Shown: piece after piece, positions 8,118 to 16,735 of the stretch
Layout of the letters: each line of letters starts with the position of its first letter
Position numbering within the stretch: the first letter of the stretch is position 1
Made by a program: the position numbers and the translations under genes
Notes under the pieces: generated by a model
The model's input: the letters and a program-made list of their open reading frames with translations, nothing else
Told to the model about the DNA's origin: nothing
Databases searched by the model: none
Source of the DNA: Nonomuraea guangzhouensis
GTDB lineage: Bacteria > Actinomycetota > Actinomycetes > Streptosporangiales > Streptosporangiaceae
Length of the DNA: 64,000 nucleotides
NCBI RefSeq assembly: GCF_019396345.1
Contig: NZ_JAHKRM010000009.1
Location: 186,001-250,000, forward strand
Direction of reading: 5' to 3'

Positions 8118-8474
8118 TTCTTCCTCCCGATAGAAAGGCAAACCGAACTCTTCTGATCTTCGCCCGGCGGCGGCCGTAGTGTCGAGGGCTGCACCCGGGC
8201 CCAGACCACCGCCGTGGCATGGTCATCCAGGAGGCCGCGCGCCCAGGTGGTCAGCACCGCGCGACGTTCGCGTCGCCCGCCGCGGGCCGGCGGCCTGATG
8301 GCCGCCGAGTGACCCTGACCCCACCTGGGCTCCCGAGTCAGCCTGAGCCGTACATCTGGTGGCACGCGACGTTGCGAATGGCGAACTGGGGCTTGTTCGG
8401 CGGGAACAGCTGGTCACACTTCTTGTCGATGACCGTGCCGGTGCTCCCGCCGGGCCGTTCGGGGTTGCCGGTGA
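8118..8474. other. Gap without a supported gene
   Basis: Contains the upstream region of the GcvH-like gene. On the minus strand a frame ending near 8338 gives STGTVIDKKCDQLF followed by NVACHQMY and could be the tail of a decayed secreted protein, but I cannot assign it. Confidence 0.3.
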
Positions 8475-8950
8475 TCCGCCGGACACTGAGGCGGACCGGC
8501 TTCACGGTCGACCACGTGCAGTACCACAGCGACATGCTCAAGCCCTGGATCGCCCGCCGGGACCGGCTGGAGAAGTTCGTGCTCCGCCGCGACCCGCGCA
8601 ACATCTCCCGGATCTGGGTGCTGGACCCCGACGGGCACGCCTACCTGCCGGTGCCGTACCGGACGCTGTCGCGCCCGCCGATCAGCGTGTGGGAGCAACG
8701 CGCCGCGATCGCCCGGCTGCGCGAGAGCGGCCGCGCCCAGGTCGATGAGAACGCCCTGTTCGCCATGGTGGAGCAGATGCGGCAAATCACCGAGAACGCG
8801 GCGGCCAAGACTCGTCGGGCTCGCCGGGAGGTCGAGCGCCGCTCGGCGACCCCCGCCCCGCGATCAGCTGCACCGACGCCCCCGCCGCCGGCAGAGGAAT
8901 GCGCGGATGACACGCCGGTGCAGCCGTTCGAGGTGATCGAGCAGTGGTGA
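8475..8950 (+). pseudogene. TniA-type (Mu-like) transposase C-terminal fragment
   Basis: Residues RTGFTVDHVQYHSDMLKPWI, DPRNISRIWVLDPDGHAYLP and QRAAIARLRESGR match the Mu-type beta-barrel and C-terminal region of TniA transposases (Tn5053/Tn552 group). The DDE catalytic core that should precede it is missing; sequence to the left is unrelated, so the gene is truncated at its 5' side. Its stop overlaps the GTG of the TniB remnant (GTGA), preserving the element's original tniA-tniB coupling. Confidence 0.75.
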
Positions 8951-9116
8951 GCAGCGAGCCGGAGCCAGCAGCGGATCTGTCGCATCTGCATAAAAGCGCC
9001 CGGCCGGTGGCACAGCTCCCGGCCGCCGAGCGGCTGGCCGGGTTCGGGCGGATCGGTGGATTGGCTACACCCGCGCCACGCAGGCGCTGGACCAGCTGCA
9101 CACGTTGCTGGGCTGA
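8947..9116 (+). pseudogene. TniB-type ATPase remnant
   Basis: Starts LSHLHKSARPVAQLPAAERL, then shifts frame into ADRWIGYTRATQALDQLHTLLG and stops at TGA 9114-9116. This is the N-terminus of TniB/TnsC-like transposition ATPases; the P-loop that should follow is lost. Together with the TniA fragment it marks an old Tn5053-like insertion. Confidence 0.65.
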
Positions 9117-9597
9117 CCGGCCAAGCAGCGGATGCGTGCACCTGGCTGCGGACGGGAGGATCATTCCTTGCGGCACACTCGGCCCAGCGCTGCAGTCCCT
9201 CCACGTCGGCGCCTACAACAATGATCGGCTGGATGGTCCGGACCTCGAACCTCCACCTGATCTTTCGACGGTCGCCGCTGGCTCGTGCTCCGTGCGCAGG
9301 TTGATCATTGAGACAGAGACGCTGAGGTCTCGGAACGGGCCGCCTGACACCATCGCCCATCGCCCGGCAAGAGGGGTCTTTCGGGACCGATTCTGGGACG
9401 CCGTTCGTCGCCAGCAGGCAGTTCGCGGTCACAGGCGAGCTGCGCTGGAACGGGAACGTACGCTGACGGCCCCTGCGGGCCCCCGTCAGGTGTCCGCCCT
9501 GGCCTGCGGGAAGGCGCTTGCCGTACGAAGCGGCGTTGCAGGTGCGTCCCGCACACCCTGGCCACACCACCGGCGCGAGGTTGCATCCAAGCGCGGA
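9117..9597. other. No gene recognised; probable element decay
   Basis: Neither strand gives a frame with family motifs. It separates the TniB remnant from the intact isomerase-like gene. Confidence 0.4.
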
Positions 9598-10377
9598 TCA
9601 GCCATCGGTGACCCAGTCCATGTGTCCGATCCAGTGCTCGAGCAGCGCCCGATCCCCCTGCAGTTCCAGCGTGGGAGCCGCCTCCAGTGGGCGACGCCTG
9701 CTGATCACGAGCAGGAGCTCGACCGCTGGGCCGCGTACCACGACGTCCGCCTTGGTGTGCGTGCGCTCCAGCACGACCATGTCCGGTTCCCGGCGGGCCA
9801 CCCACTCCCCGGGCGCGTCGGTCGCGTGGAAATGCAGAGTCTGACCGTCCCCGCGCATCGCATCGGCGAAGCCCGGCTTGTTCTCCCAATAGCCGCGGGA
9901 AGTCATCGTGTCCAGCCAGTCCTCGAGGGCCGCAACGGCAAGCTCCGGTGCCAGCTCGTACCGCATGCCGAGCGCCGCGGCCGCGTCCGCGCGATGCACG
10001 CAAACCTCGCCGAACAGCCGACGTGACCAGAACGGCACGCCTGCGCCGCCGCCCGACGGATCCCACACCGGCGTGTCATCCGCAACCGATGCGAACGCCT
10101 GTCGCGCCTCGGCCGCGCCGTCGCTCAGCCAGGCGCGCCACTGGCCCGAATCGGTCGGACCCGGAACGTAGCCGGCGTACGCCCTGCTCGGCTCGGTCAT
10201 CTGCGCACCCACGAGCATCGCCACCATACGCTGTGTCCCGCCGACATGGTCGACAAGATCGGTCAGCGTCCACTTCGGACATGTCGGCACCGGGGCCGCC
10301 GCATCCCTGCCGTGCACCCAATCGGCAAACGTGCTCGTCTGCTCGACAACGGCCGTCAAATACGCGGATGTGTCCAT
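9598..10377 (-). CDS. Maleylpyruvate isomerase family, mycothiol-dependent-type enzyme
   Basis: A 259-residue DinB-fold protein of the actinobacterial mycothiol-dependent maleylpyruvate isomerase family. The N-terminal helix contains CPKWTLTDLVDHVGGTQRMV, with His of the LVDHVG segment as a metal ligand; a middle FGEVCVHRADAAAALG supplies the further conserved His-Arg-Asp. Members use mycothiol or a bound metal for isomerisation or conjugation; many are detoxification enzymes of unknown substrate. The ATG at 10377 is preceded by GGAGG at nine bases. It stands alone between element remnants. Confidence 0.85.
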   Translation of the reverse strand: MDTSAYLTAVVEQTSTFADWVHGRDAAAPVPTCPKWTLTDLVDHVGGTQRMVAMLVGAQMTEPSRAYAGYVPGPTDSGQWRAWLSDGAAEARQAFASVADDTPVWDPSGGGAGVPFWSRRLFGEVCVHRADAAAALGMRYELAPELAVAALEDWLDTMTSRGYWENKPGFADAMRGDGQTLHFHATDAPGEWVARREPDMVVLERTHTKADVVVRGPAVELLLVISRRRPLEAAPTLELQGDRALLEHWIGHMDWVTDG

Positions 10378-10659
10378 CGTTGCACCTCCAAGTACTTTGT
10401 GATCTTCCCGAAGTTCGCGGGCCAGGTCACTCAATGCCGATATCGGTGATCAGGGGCTACCCGTGGTATCCGTACCTCGGGGGTTGGGCTGTTCGGCGAG
10501 CGTTGGCAGGACCAGCGCCGCCAGCCTTCTCAGATGCTTCATCGTGCCCTTCCCGCCGGACCGAACACGAGGCGCCGCGCATTCAGGCGGCACCGCAGGG
10601 TTAAGTGTCGAATACAACTGAAGCCCGGTCGAGGGCTGAAGCCGGACATTTACCGGACA
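10378..10659. other. Gap; possible leftover signal-peptide ORF
   Basis: A minus-strand frame starting near 10541, behind GGAAGG, reads MKHLRRLAALVLPTLAEQPN and stops after about 30 codons. It looks like a truncated secretion signal but is too short to support as a gene. Confidence 0.25.
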
Positions 10660-10780
10660 TTCCCCACTCAGGGATGTCGGCTTGCATCCTGGCGTTCCGG
10701 TAGACGATCGCGGCCTGGACCAGGTGAAGGGCCAGCGCGGAGACCTCGACGTGTTCGCCAAGCCGCATGATCGACCCCGG
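10660..10780 (-). pseudogene. Tn3-family transposase C-terminal scrap
   Basis: On the minus strand, EVSALALHLVQAAIVYRNAR followed by DIPEWG resembles the near-C-terminal segment of actinobacterial Tn3-type transposases (SALALHLVQAAIVYVNT...EPEW). Only about 35 residues remain. With the serine recombinase remnant at 6.8-7.0 kb it suggests a lost Tn3-like element. Confidence 0.45.
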
Positions 10781-10793
10781 CGACCGCGTTGGT

Positions 10794-11408
10794 CTAGAGA
10801 TCGACTGAATCGCCCACCGGGATGCGGGCGTATTCGGTCTCCTCCTCAAGCCACGCGTCGAAGTACTCCAGACCGACCTCGCTGAGCTGGATGTCGTGGA
10901 TCGGGAACGCGCGGGCCGGCCGGACGCTTCGGACGAAGGTGATGGCCTCGCCGATCTTCACCCAGGGGCCGGCCGCCGGGACCAGCAGGGTGTCGACCTC
11001 GTCGGTGGGGACGAACAGGGAGTCTCCCGGGTGGTAGAGGCCGTCCACGATGAATCCGAGGTTCGGGCAGCCGGGCAGTCCGTCGATGACCTCAGCGTGT
11101 ACGCCGCCCACGGCCTTCACGGTGAAGCCGGCGGCGGTGAAGGTTTCGTCCGTGGCGACCGCGACCGCTCCCTCGCCGAGTTCGGCGGCCAGCGCCGCAT
11201 GGGTGTGGACGGTCAGCGCGGGGTTGCCCGCCCGGGCGGCCTTGAGTGCCTCGACGTCGACGTGGTCGGGGTGTTCGTGGGAGATGAGTACGGCGGAGGC
11301 TCCGCGCAGTGCCGCCTCCGCGTCGGAGAAGGTGCCAGGATCGATCACCAGCACCTGATCGCCGTCCTGGACGCGCACACAGGCGTGCCCGAAATGCGTG
11401 AGTTTCAC
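10794..11408 (-). CDS. MBL-fold hydrolase, UPF0173/UlaG-like
   Basis: A compact 204-residue metallo-beta-lactamase-fold protein. It begins MKLTHFGHACVRV and has VLISHEHPDHVD (HxHxDH zinc motif, residues about 44-49), then GGVHAEVIDG and LYHPGDSLFVPTDEVDTLLVPAAGPW, the pattern of the UlaG/UPF0173 group of small MBL proteins. These hydrolyse lactones or phosphodiesters, but many have no known substrate. The GTG start at 11408 is preceded by AGGGTGA. It stands downstream of a broken hydrolase gene read in the same direction. Confidence 0.88.
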   Translation of the reverse strand: MKLTHFGHACVRVQDGDQVLVIDPGTFSDAEAALRGASAVLISHEHPDHVDVEALKAARAGNPALTVHTHAALAAELGEGAVAVATDETFTAAGFTVKAVGGVHAEVIDGLPGCPNLGFIVDGLYHPGDSLFVPTDEVDTLLVPAAGPWVKIGEAITFVRSVRPARAFPIHDIQLSEVGLEYFDAWLEEETEYARIPVGDSVDL

Positions 11409-11417
11409 TGGATCACC

Positions 11418-11895
11418 CTATCGGCCGGCCTCGACGTCGATGCCAACACGATCACCGTCCGGCAGCCCGGATCGTCTCGTGCCTGCCCCGCAACGGAGAG
11501 AGCCGGCAGGTCGACGATGTCGCACGCTGCCGGTGGCCATGTCGCCGTCGGGGCTGCTGGTCCGCAGCGGGGTTCGCGGATCAGCCAGGCGATGGCCTTT
11601 TCGCCCCCAGGGGGGTCGCAGAAACCCACCGGCCACCATCCGGCCGACCCTCTTGGAAGGTCCCACCCCGCGCGGGTCGAACCCGACGATGTCGAAGCGG
11701 CCGCGAAGCTCGGCGCTGAAGAAGCTGCTGCCGTGCACCACGAAGTCGACCAAGGAGCCGACCCGGGCGGCCGGGTCGGCGGCCTTGCGCCGGGCCAGCG
11801 CCAAGTCGACGGTGGCGCCGCCGGGGGTGTCCCAGTCGATGGGCACCTTCAGCGTGCCGCATTCGGCGGTCGCGCGCGCTGGAAGATCAGAAGCC
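11418..11895 (-). pseudogene. Secreted alpha/beta hydrolase (tripeptidyl-aminopeptidase type) remnant
   Basis: Reads ARATAECGTLKVPIDWDTPG, then ALARRKAADPAARVGSLVDF and FFSAELRGRFDIVGFDPRGVG, the start of the mature region of Streptomyces-type tripeptidyl aminopeptidases. The NPGGPGGSG oxyanion segment that should follow VGSL is deleted, the signal peptide is absent, and the frame degenerates after DPRGVG. The LysE gene's stop lies inside its 5' edge, so the upstream part was replaced. Confidence 0.65.
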
Positions 11896-12510
11896 TGCTG
11901 CCACCGCGGCGCCCAGCCCCAGCAGGACGACGCCGGTGGTCACGCTGAGTCCCCGCAGGACGGTCGGCTGCGATACCAGGGCGCGCCCTCGGCCGACGGC
12001 CCAGGTGAGCAACATGTACCAAGAGGCGCTGACGAGCGCCCACAGAGCTCCCAGGGCGACGGTCGACAGGAACACCGGGCCTTCGGCGGTCACGAACTGG
12101 GGTAGCACCGAAACGGCGAACACGCCCGCCTTGGGGTTGCCGAGGTTGGTGCTCAGGCCGGTGAGATATCCGGCCGCGAAGCCGGTGCGCCGCCCGCCCT
12201 CGCGGGAAGGGCGGGTGGAGACGGTGGTGAGCGCGGTCCGCAGCGTGTTCACCCCGAGGATCATCAGTACGATGCCGCCCGCGATCCGGAGCACCGCGTA
12301 CGCGGTGGGGCTGGCCAGCAGGACGGCGGACAGCCCGGCCGCGGCGGCCGTGGACCACAGCAGGAAGCCGCTGGCATTGCCCGCGAGCGTGCCTTGGAGC
12401 GTACGTTGGCCGCCTTCCAGAACCTGCCGGATCATCAGGGCTTGACTCGCGCCTGGCAGCATCGCCAGCAGCAAGGTGGTGGCGATGAAAACGGGCACAT
12501 GCGTGGGCAT
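11887..12510 (-). CDS. LysE/RhtB-family exporter
   Basis: Integral membrane protein of 207 residues with six predicted transmembrane segments. LLAMLPGASQALMIRQVLEG at the N-terminus and the GNPKAGVFAVSVLPQFV loop in the middle are diagnostic of the LysE translocator superfamily, which exports amino acids and related small molecules by proton exchange. The gene is divergent from a LysR regulator, the classic lysE-lysG arrangement, and GGAAGGGG precedes the start. The substrate may be a basic or neutral amino acid; it cannot be fixed from sequence. Confidence 0.92.
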   Translation of the reverse strand: MPTHVPVFIATTLLLAMLPGASQALMIRQVLEGGQRTLQGTLAGNASGFLLWSTAAAAGLSAVLLASPTAYAVLRIAGGIVLMILGVNTLRTALTTVSTRPSREGGRRTGFAAGYLTGLSTNLGNPKAGVFAVSVLPQFVTAEGPVFLSTVALGALWALVSASWYMLLTWAVGRGRALVSQPTVLRGLSVTTGVVLLGLGAAVAAGF

Positions 12511-12619
12511 GGGAAAGAACCCCTTCCGGGGATCGCGGCCGATGGGTGTCCCACCAGCCTTCCCGTCCCGCGCCCCTAAGAGAAGTTAAAACAGGAGGGT
12601 GCAGCATTAGCATTAGTGA

Positions 12620-13594
12620 ATGGTGGTGGATCCGGGACAGCTGCGGCTTCTCGCGTTGATCGAGCGGCACGGCTCCCTGACGGCGGCGGCTCACGCACTC
12701 CGGCTCACGCCCGCGGCGGTCACCCAGCAGGTGGTCAAGGCCGAGCGCGACTGGCAGGTGCCGCTGGTCATCCGTGGTCCTCGCGGGGCAACGCTCACCA
12801 CGGCCGGTGCGCTGCTGGCCTCCCACGGCCGAACTGTGGAGGAGGCATCGGACAGGGCCGAGGCGGAACTGGCCGCACTGCTCGGTCACCTCTCGCTCCG
12901 TCTGCGGATCGGGACGTTCCAGGCGGCTGCCCTGCACCTGCTGCCACCGGCCCTGACGGCGCTGCGCCACCGCCACCCGGACGCCGACGTCTCCGTCGTA
13001 GACGTGGTGTCCGGACGTGGAGCGGACGAGATCAGCGCGGGGCGCCTGGACGTGGCCATCGTCGCGTCCTGGGGCAGGCCGCTCGCGCCGCCCTCACACG
13101 TACGGGCCCACTCGCTCCTGCTGGACCCGATGGTCGTGGTTCTCCCCGATGACCATCCACTGGCCACCGGGCAGCCCGCGGACAGCGAACTTCACCTGGA
13201 ACAACTGCGCGACGAATCGTGGGTCTCCATCCTGGCCGGCCACGCCGCCCGCGGACAGTTCCACGACGCTGCCCGCGAGGCCGGCTTCACTCCCACGGTA
13301 CGGTTCGAGACCGAGTCCTACGACGTCGCCCAGGCCCTCGTCGGCACAGGCATCGCAGTGGCCCTGGTCTCGCGCCTGGCCCTGACCCATGCGCCTGGCA
13401 CCACCCATCGCGAACTGGCCCACCCCAGGCCCTACCGCCGGCTCTACGCCGTGACCAAAACCGACGCCGGCCTCACACCACTCGCAGACACGCTCATCGA
13501 CCTCCTACGTGACGTCGCCCGCGACATCACCGCCACCTGGGAGGCTCCCCCGCAAGAAGAACAACGCTCATCGAACTCACCGCACGGAGCCTGA
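12620..13594 (+). CDS. LysR-family regulator, likely controlling the divergent LysE exporter
   Basis: A 324-residue LysR-type regulator. The N-terminal winged helix spans residues 5-65 (LRLLALIERHGSLTAAAHAL, then PAAVTQQVVKAERDWQVPL), and the C-terminal two-lobed effector domain covers about 90-300 (RLRIGTFQAAALHLLPPALT; DVAIVASWG; VGTGIAVALVSRLAL). By analogy with LysG it should sense the exported amino acid and activate the divergent LysE gene. The ATG at 12620 is chosen although AGGAGGG lies about 20 bases away; a leaderless or GTG start at 12623 is possible. The C-terminal 15 residues are hydrophilic and probably disordered. Confidence 0.92.
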   Translation: MVVDPGQLRLLALIERHGSLTAAAHALRLTPAAVTQQVVKAERDWQVPLVIRGPRGATLTTAGALLASHGRTVEEASDRAEAELAALLGHLSLRLRIGTFQAAALHLLPPALTALRHRHPDADVSVVDVVSGRGADEISAGRLDVAIVASWGRPLAPPSHVRAHSLLLDPMVVVLPDDHPLATGQPADSELHLEQLRDESWVSILAGHAARGQFHDAAREAGFTPTVRFETESYDVAQALVGTGIAVALVSRLALTHAPGTTHRELAHPRPYRRLYAVTKTDAGLTPLADTLIDLLRDVARDITATWEAPPQEEQRSSNSPHGA

Positions 13595-13689
13595 GAAGCG
13601 CCCGGTTCTGGCAAGGCGCACCGGGTGTACGCCGCCGGCGTCGCAGCCGTCCAGGCAACCTGAGAGAACCAAGTGCCTATCATTCGATC

Positions 13690-14877
13690 ATGAATGATGC
13701 GGTCTGTGCGGTGCTCGACGCCGTCTCCAGGGGTGACTCAGCCGCTCTCGTCAGACTGTTCGCAGAAGGTGTCGATCCCGCCGTGAGCAGCGACGGCCAT
13801 CCCGTGGTCCATGACGCGGCGGACACCGGCGAGGTCGATCTGGTGCGGCCGTTCCTCGACGCAGGTCTGTCGGTCGACACCGAGGACGTGTTGATGGGAT
13901 GGACGCCGCTCATGTGCGCGGTCGGCGTCGGCCGCCTGCCGCTGGTGGAGTTCCTGATCAGCGCAGGTGCGGACGTCAACCGGATCGGGCGCGGGACGGA
14001 GTCGGGCACGGTGCTGACCTTGGCCCTGGAGCTCGCGGAGCCGCTGGCGATCGTGTCGGTGCTGCTGCGCGCGGGCGCCGACCCGAACCTGTCCCGGCCG
14101 GACGGCTGGACGCCGCTGATGCTGGCCGCCTACGAGGGGGACGTGGAGGTGATCCAGGCTCTGGTGGCGGCCGGGGCCGACGTGCTCGCGTCCAAGGACG
14201 ACGGGAAGGTCACGCCGGTCAGCGTCGCCGAAGGATGGGGGCACGGCGATGCCGTACGCGTGCTGCGCGAGCTGGGCGCGGCCGACCCGGTCGACCTGTG
14301 CGCCGCGCGGCTGACCCTTCTGGTGTCGGAGATCTCCGCGTGGCTCGCCGAGCACGCGCGTCCCGACCACACGTCGCTGGTCAGGGCTCGCGGCGCCGCG
14401 GACCCGGCGGCGGTGGCCGGGCTCGAGGCCGCGATCGGGGAGCCGCTGCCCAGCGACTTCCGTGCGTACCTGCGGCTATTTGGCGGCTGTGGCGGGTTGG
14501 ACCACTACGAGTACGCGGGGATGTCGGTCGAGCGGATGCTGAGCCGGTGGCAGAGCCTCAAGGACACGCACGATCAGGGGATCTTCGACGACCGGGTCCC
14601 CCACGAACTCGACCCGGCCAACGGCTGTGTGCGGTGCGTGTGGTGGCATCCTGGCTGGCTGCCGTTCGCCGAAGACAGCGGTGGCAACCTGCTCTGCGTC
14701 GACCTCGCGCCCGCACCCAACGGAAGCCGCGGCCAGGTGATCCAGTGGGAGATCCACGGCGGCCCGTACGGCCCGCGAGCCTGGTCGTTCGAGGATCATC
14801 TGCGCGAACACCGTGACACGCTGATCAGCGTGCGGCACACCTACGACGCGGAGGGACGCCTGGAACGCCCCTGCTGA
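13690..14877 (+). CDS. Ankyrin-repeat protein with C-terminal SUKH (SMI1/KNR4) domain
   Basis: A 395-residue cytoplasmic protein in two parts. Residues 5-200 hold about five ankyrin repeats (GWTPLMCAVGVGRLPLVEFL, then ISAGADVN; GWTPLMLAAYEGDVEVIQAL, then VAAGADV). Residues 230-390 form a SUKH/SMI1 domain (EAAIGEPLPSDFRAYLRLFG; WLPFAEDSGGNLLCVDLAP; WEIHGGPYGPRAWSFEDHL). SUKH proteins are best known as immunity proteins for secreted nuclease and deaminase toxins, and ankyrin repeats occur as a second immunity module, so this may be a compound immunity protein. No toxin gene is adjacent. The start at 13690 has no clear Shine-Dalgarno sequence. Confidence 0.88.
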   Translation: MNDAVCAVLDAVSRGDSAALVRLFAEGVDPAVSSDGHPVVHDAADTGEVDLVRPFLDAGLSVDTEDVLMGWTPLMCAVGVGRLPLVEFLISAGADVNRIGRGTESGTVLTLALELAEPLAIVSVLLRAGADPNLSRPDGWTPLMLAAYEGDVEVIQALVAAGADVLASKDDGKVTPVSVAEGWGHGDAVRVLRELGAADPVDLCAARLTLLVSEISAWLAEHARPDHTSLVRARGAADPAAVAGLEAAIGEPLPSDFRAYLRLFGGCGGLDHYEYAGMSVERMLSRWQSLKDTHDQGIFDDRVPHELDPANGCVRCVWWHPGWLPFAEDSGGNLLCVDLAPAPNGSRGQVIQWEIHGGPYGPRAWSFEDHLREHRDTLISVRHTYDAEGRLERPC

Positions 14878-14898
14878 CGCGCGTCGCCCACGACCTGG

Positions 14899-15759
14899 TC
14901 AGGCTCCTCCCCCGGCGAGCGCCGACGCGATGAAGCGCCGGGCCGACGCCGCCGTCGCATCCGGGTCGTCCCAGGTGTCGCGCCAGACGGCCAGCGTGCT
15001 GGAGAGTCCAGGGGAGACCACCCGCGAAGAGAAGCTCTCGAACGTCATCACACCGTCGTAGCCGATCTCGCGCAGGGCGCCGAAGACGGCGGCGAAGTCG
15101 ACCGTCCCGGTGCCCAGAGCGCCGCGGTGGCTCTCGCCGATGTGGACGTAACCGAGGACGCCCGCGCTGTCGGCGACCGCGCGGGCCAGGTCGTCCTCCT
15201 CGATGTTCATGTGGTACGTGTCCAGGTGCACGGCGATGTTCGCGGCCCCGATCTCGGCGATGAACGCCCTCGTCTGCGCCGCGGTGTTGAGGAGGTTGGA
15301 CTCGTACCGGTTGACCGTCTCCAGGCCGAGCGTGATCCCGTGGTCGAGCGCGCGCCGGGCCACCCGACGCAGCGCGCCGGCGGCGTTGTCCCGGCCCGCG
15401 GCGGTGGGCGGGCCGCTGTGCTTGCCGAACGCGCCATAGATGACGCCACCCAGATAGGTGCTTCCGACGGCCGCGGCGAAGTCCAGCGCCGCGAGGAGGT
15501 AGCGTTCGCCCGCCGCCGAGACGGCGCCGTCGTCGCTGGCCAGATCGGCGTCGAACGGCAGGCCGACGGAGCACGTGGCCTCCATGCCGTGCCGTTCGAG
15601 CGCCTGCCTGGTGGCGGCGGGCGAGAGCGTGTCCGGCTCGAACACCGGGATCTCGACGACGTCGAACCCGCACGCCCGGGCCCTGCGGACCGTACTGTCG
15701 CAGTCCGAGGGCGACCAGCCACCGGCGAAGACGGCGGCGTGCACTCCGAGTTTGTTCAT
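14899..15759 (-). CDS. Sugar epimerase/isomerase of the D-tagatose 3-epimerase family
   Basis: A TIM-barrel sugar epimerase of 286 residues. The metal-binding and catalytic residues of ketose 3-epimerases are in place: Glu in LGLETVNRYESN, Asp and His in VHLDTYHMNIEE, His in YVHIGESHRG and Glu in MTFESFSS. The enzyme should act on a free or phosphorylated pentose or hexose ketose in the cytosol. Its ATG lies two bases after the nucleoside hydrolase stop, at the end of a six-gene operon for nucleoside uptake and cleavage, so the natural substrate may be the pentose released from an imported nucleoside. Exact substrate is unproven. Confidence 0.9.
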   Translation of the reverse strand: MNKLGVHAAVFAGGWSPSDCDSTVRRARACGFDVVEIPVFEPDTLSPAATRQALERHGMEATCSVGLPFDADLASDDGAVSAAGERYLLAALDFAAAVGSTYLGGVIYGAFGKHSGPPTAAGRDNAAGALRRVARRALDHGITLGLETVNRYESNLLNTAAQTRAFIAEIGAANIAVHLDTYHMNIEEDDLARAVADSAGVLGYVHIGESHRGALGTGTVDFAAVFGALREIGYDGVMTFESFSSRVVSPGLSSTLAVWRDTWDDPDATAASARRFIASALAGGGA

Positions 15760-15760
15760 T

Positions 15761-16735
15761 TCATGACTCCTTGGTGATCACAGATCGGACGAACTGCGCG
15801 GCGACCCCCGTGGCATCCAGGTCCCATACGATCTCCGCGTAGGGCCAGTCGTCGGCATGGTCACCATGTGGCGGCCTGGTCACGCGGCGGTCCACGACGG
15901 TCGCTCCGCGGGTGTAGCCGCCGCGCAGTTCCACGGCGACCTTGAGCCTGCGCAGCTCGGCCAGTCGTCGTTCGGTGGCGACCACGGCGACGCCGGCGTC
16001 CCCGAGGAAGGCGCCACGCGTGGCGAAGCGGGCGGCCAGTTCCCGCAGGATCCGGCCGGCCAGCACCGCGCCCGGCCGGCCGGATGCGTCGAGGGCGGCG
16101 ATGTCCGCGTCGGTCGCGGTCACGCGGGTGAAGACGTCGAGGCCGTACATCACGACGGGCAATCCGCTGCGCAGCACGATGTCGGCCGCCTCCGGGTCCT
16201 GCAGGATGTTGAACTCGGCGGCGGGCGTCTCGTTGCCGCCCGCCGCGGCCGAGCCGCCCATCACGTAGACGGCCGCCACCTGCCGGGCGGCCTCGGGATG
16301 GGCGCGCAGCAGCAGCGCCACGTTGGTCAGCGGTCCCGTGCACACGAGCGTGGTGCGCGGGCCGGGCCGCGCGAGGACACGGCGCATGACGTCGAGCGCC
16401 GGAGGCAGGTCCCCCGGGACGGCTGCCTCGGGGAGCCTGACGTCGCCGAGGCCCGTCGGGCCGAAGACCCACTGCGCCCCGGGGCCGCCGGAGGTGAGGG
16501 GCCGATCGCTCCCCTTGCCCACCAGGATGTCGCGGCGGTCCAGCGCGGCGAGCACCCCGGTCGTGTTGCGGGCGACCGCGTCCACGTCGACGCACCCGTT
16601 CACGCAGGTCACCGCCGACAGTTCGACGTCCGGCCGGCTCGTCAGGTAGATGAGGGCGAGCGCGTCGTCCATTCCGGTATCCATGTCTGCCAGGACACGC
16701 AATTGACCATCCACCTCTTTCGTGTCTAAAAGCAT
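15761..16735 (-). CDS. Inosine/uridine-preferring nucleoside hydrolase family
   Basis: Cleaves ribonucleosides to free base and ribose. The 324-residue product opens with the calcium-binding signature ADMDTGMDDALALIYL (family pattern DxDxxxDD) and has VCTGPLTNVALLL, YVMGGS and the AEFNILQDPEAADIVL segment with the usual Asn and Asp ligands. The ATG at 16735 overlaps the stop of the upstream permease (ATGA), which fixes the start and shows coupling. Its place between a nucleoside-type ABC importer and a sugar epimerase indicates a catabolic route: import, glycosidic cleavage, sugar rearrangement. Confidence 0.93.
   Translation of the reverse strand: MLLDTKEVDGQLRVLADMDTGMDDALALIYLTSRPDVELSAVTCVNGCVDVDAVARNTTGVLAALDRRDILVGKGSDRPLTSGGPGAQWVFGPTGLGDVRLPEAAVPGDLPPALDVMRRVLARPGPRTTLVCTGPLTNVALLLRAHPEAARQVAAVYVMGGSAAAGGNETPAAEFNILQDPEAADIVLRSGLPVVMYGLDVFTRVTATDADIAALDASGRPGAVLAGRILRELAARFATRGAFLGDAGVAVVATERRLAELRRLKVAVELRGGYTRGATVVDRRVTRPPHGDHADDWPYAEIVWDLDATGVAAQFVRSVITKES

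Noticed and set aside
8338..8604. Minus-strand ORF ending KKCDQLFPPNKPQFAI and NVACHQMY.
   Set aside because: Its upstream half is antisense to the TniA fragment, and no start signal is visible; kept only as a comment on the gap.
9240..9300. GGTTCGAGGTCC segment considered as a tRNA T-arm.
   Set aside because: No matching stem and no acceptor or anticodon arm in either direction.
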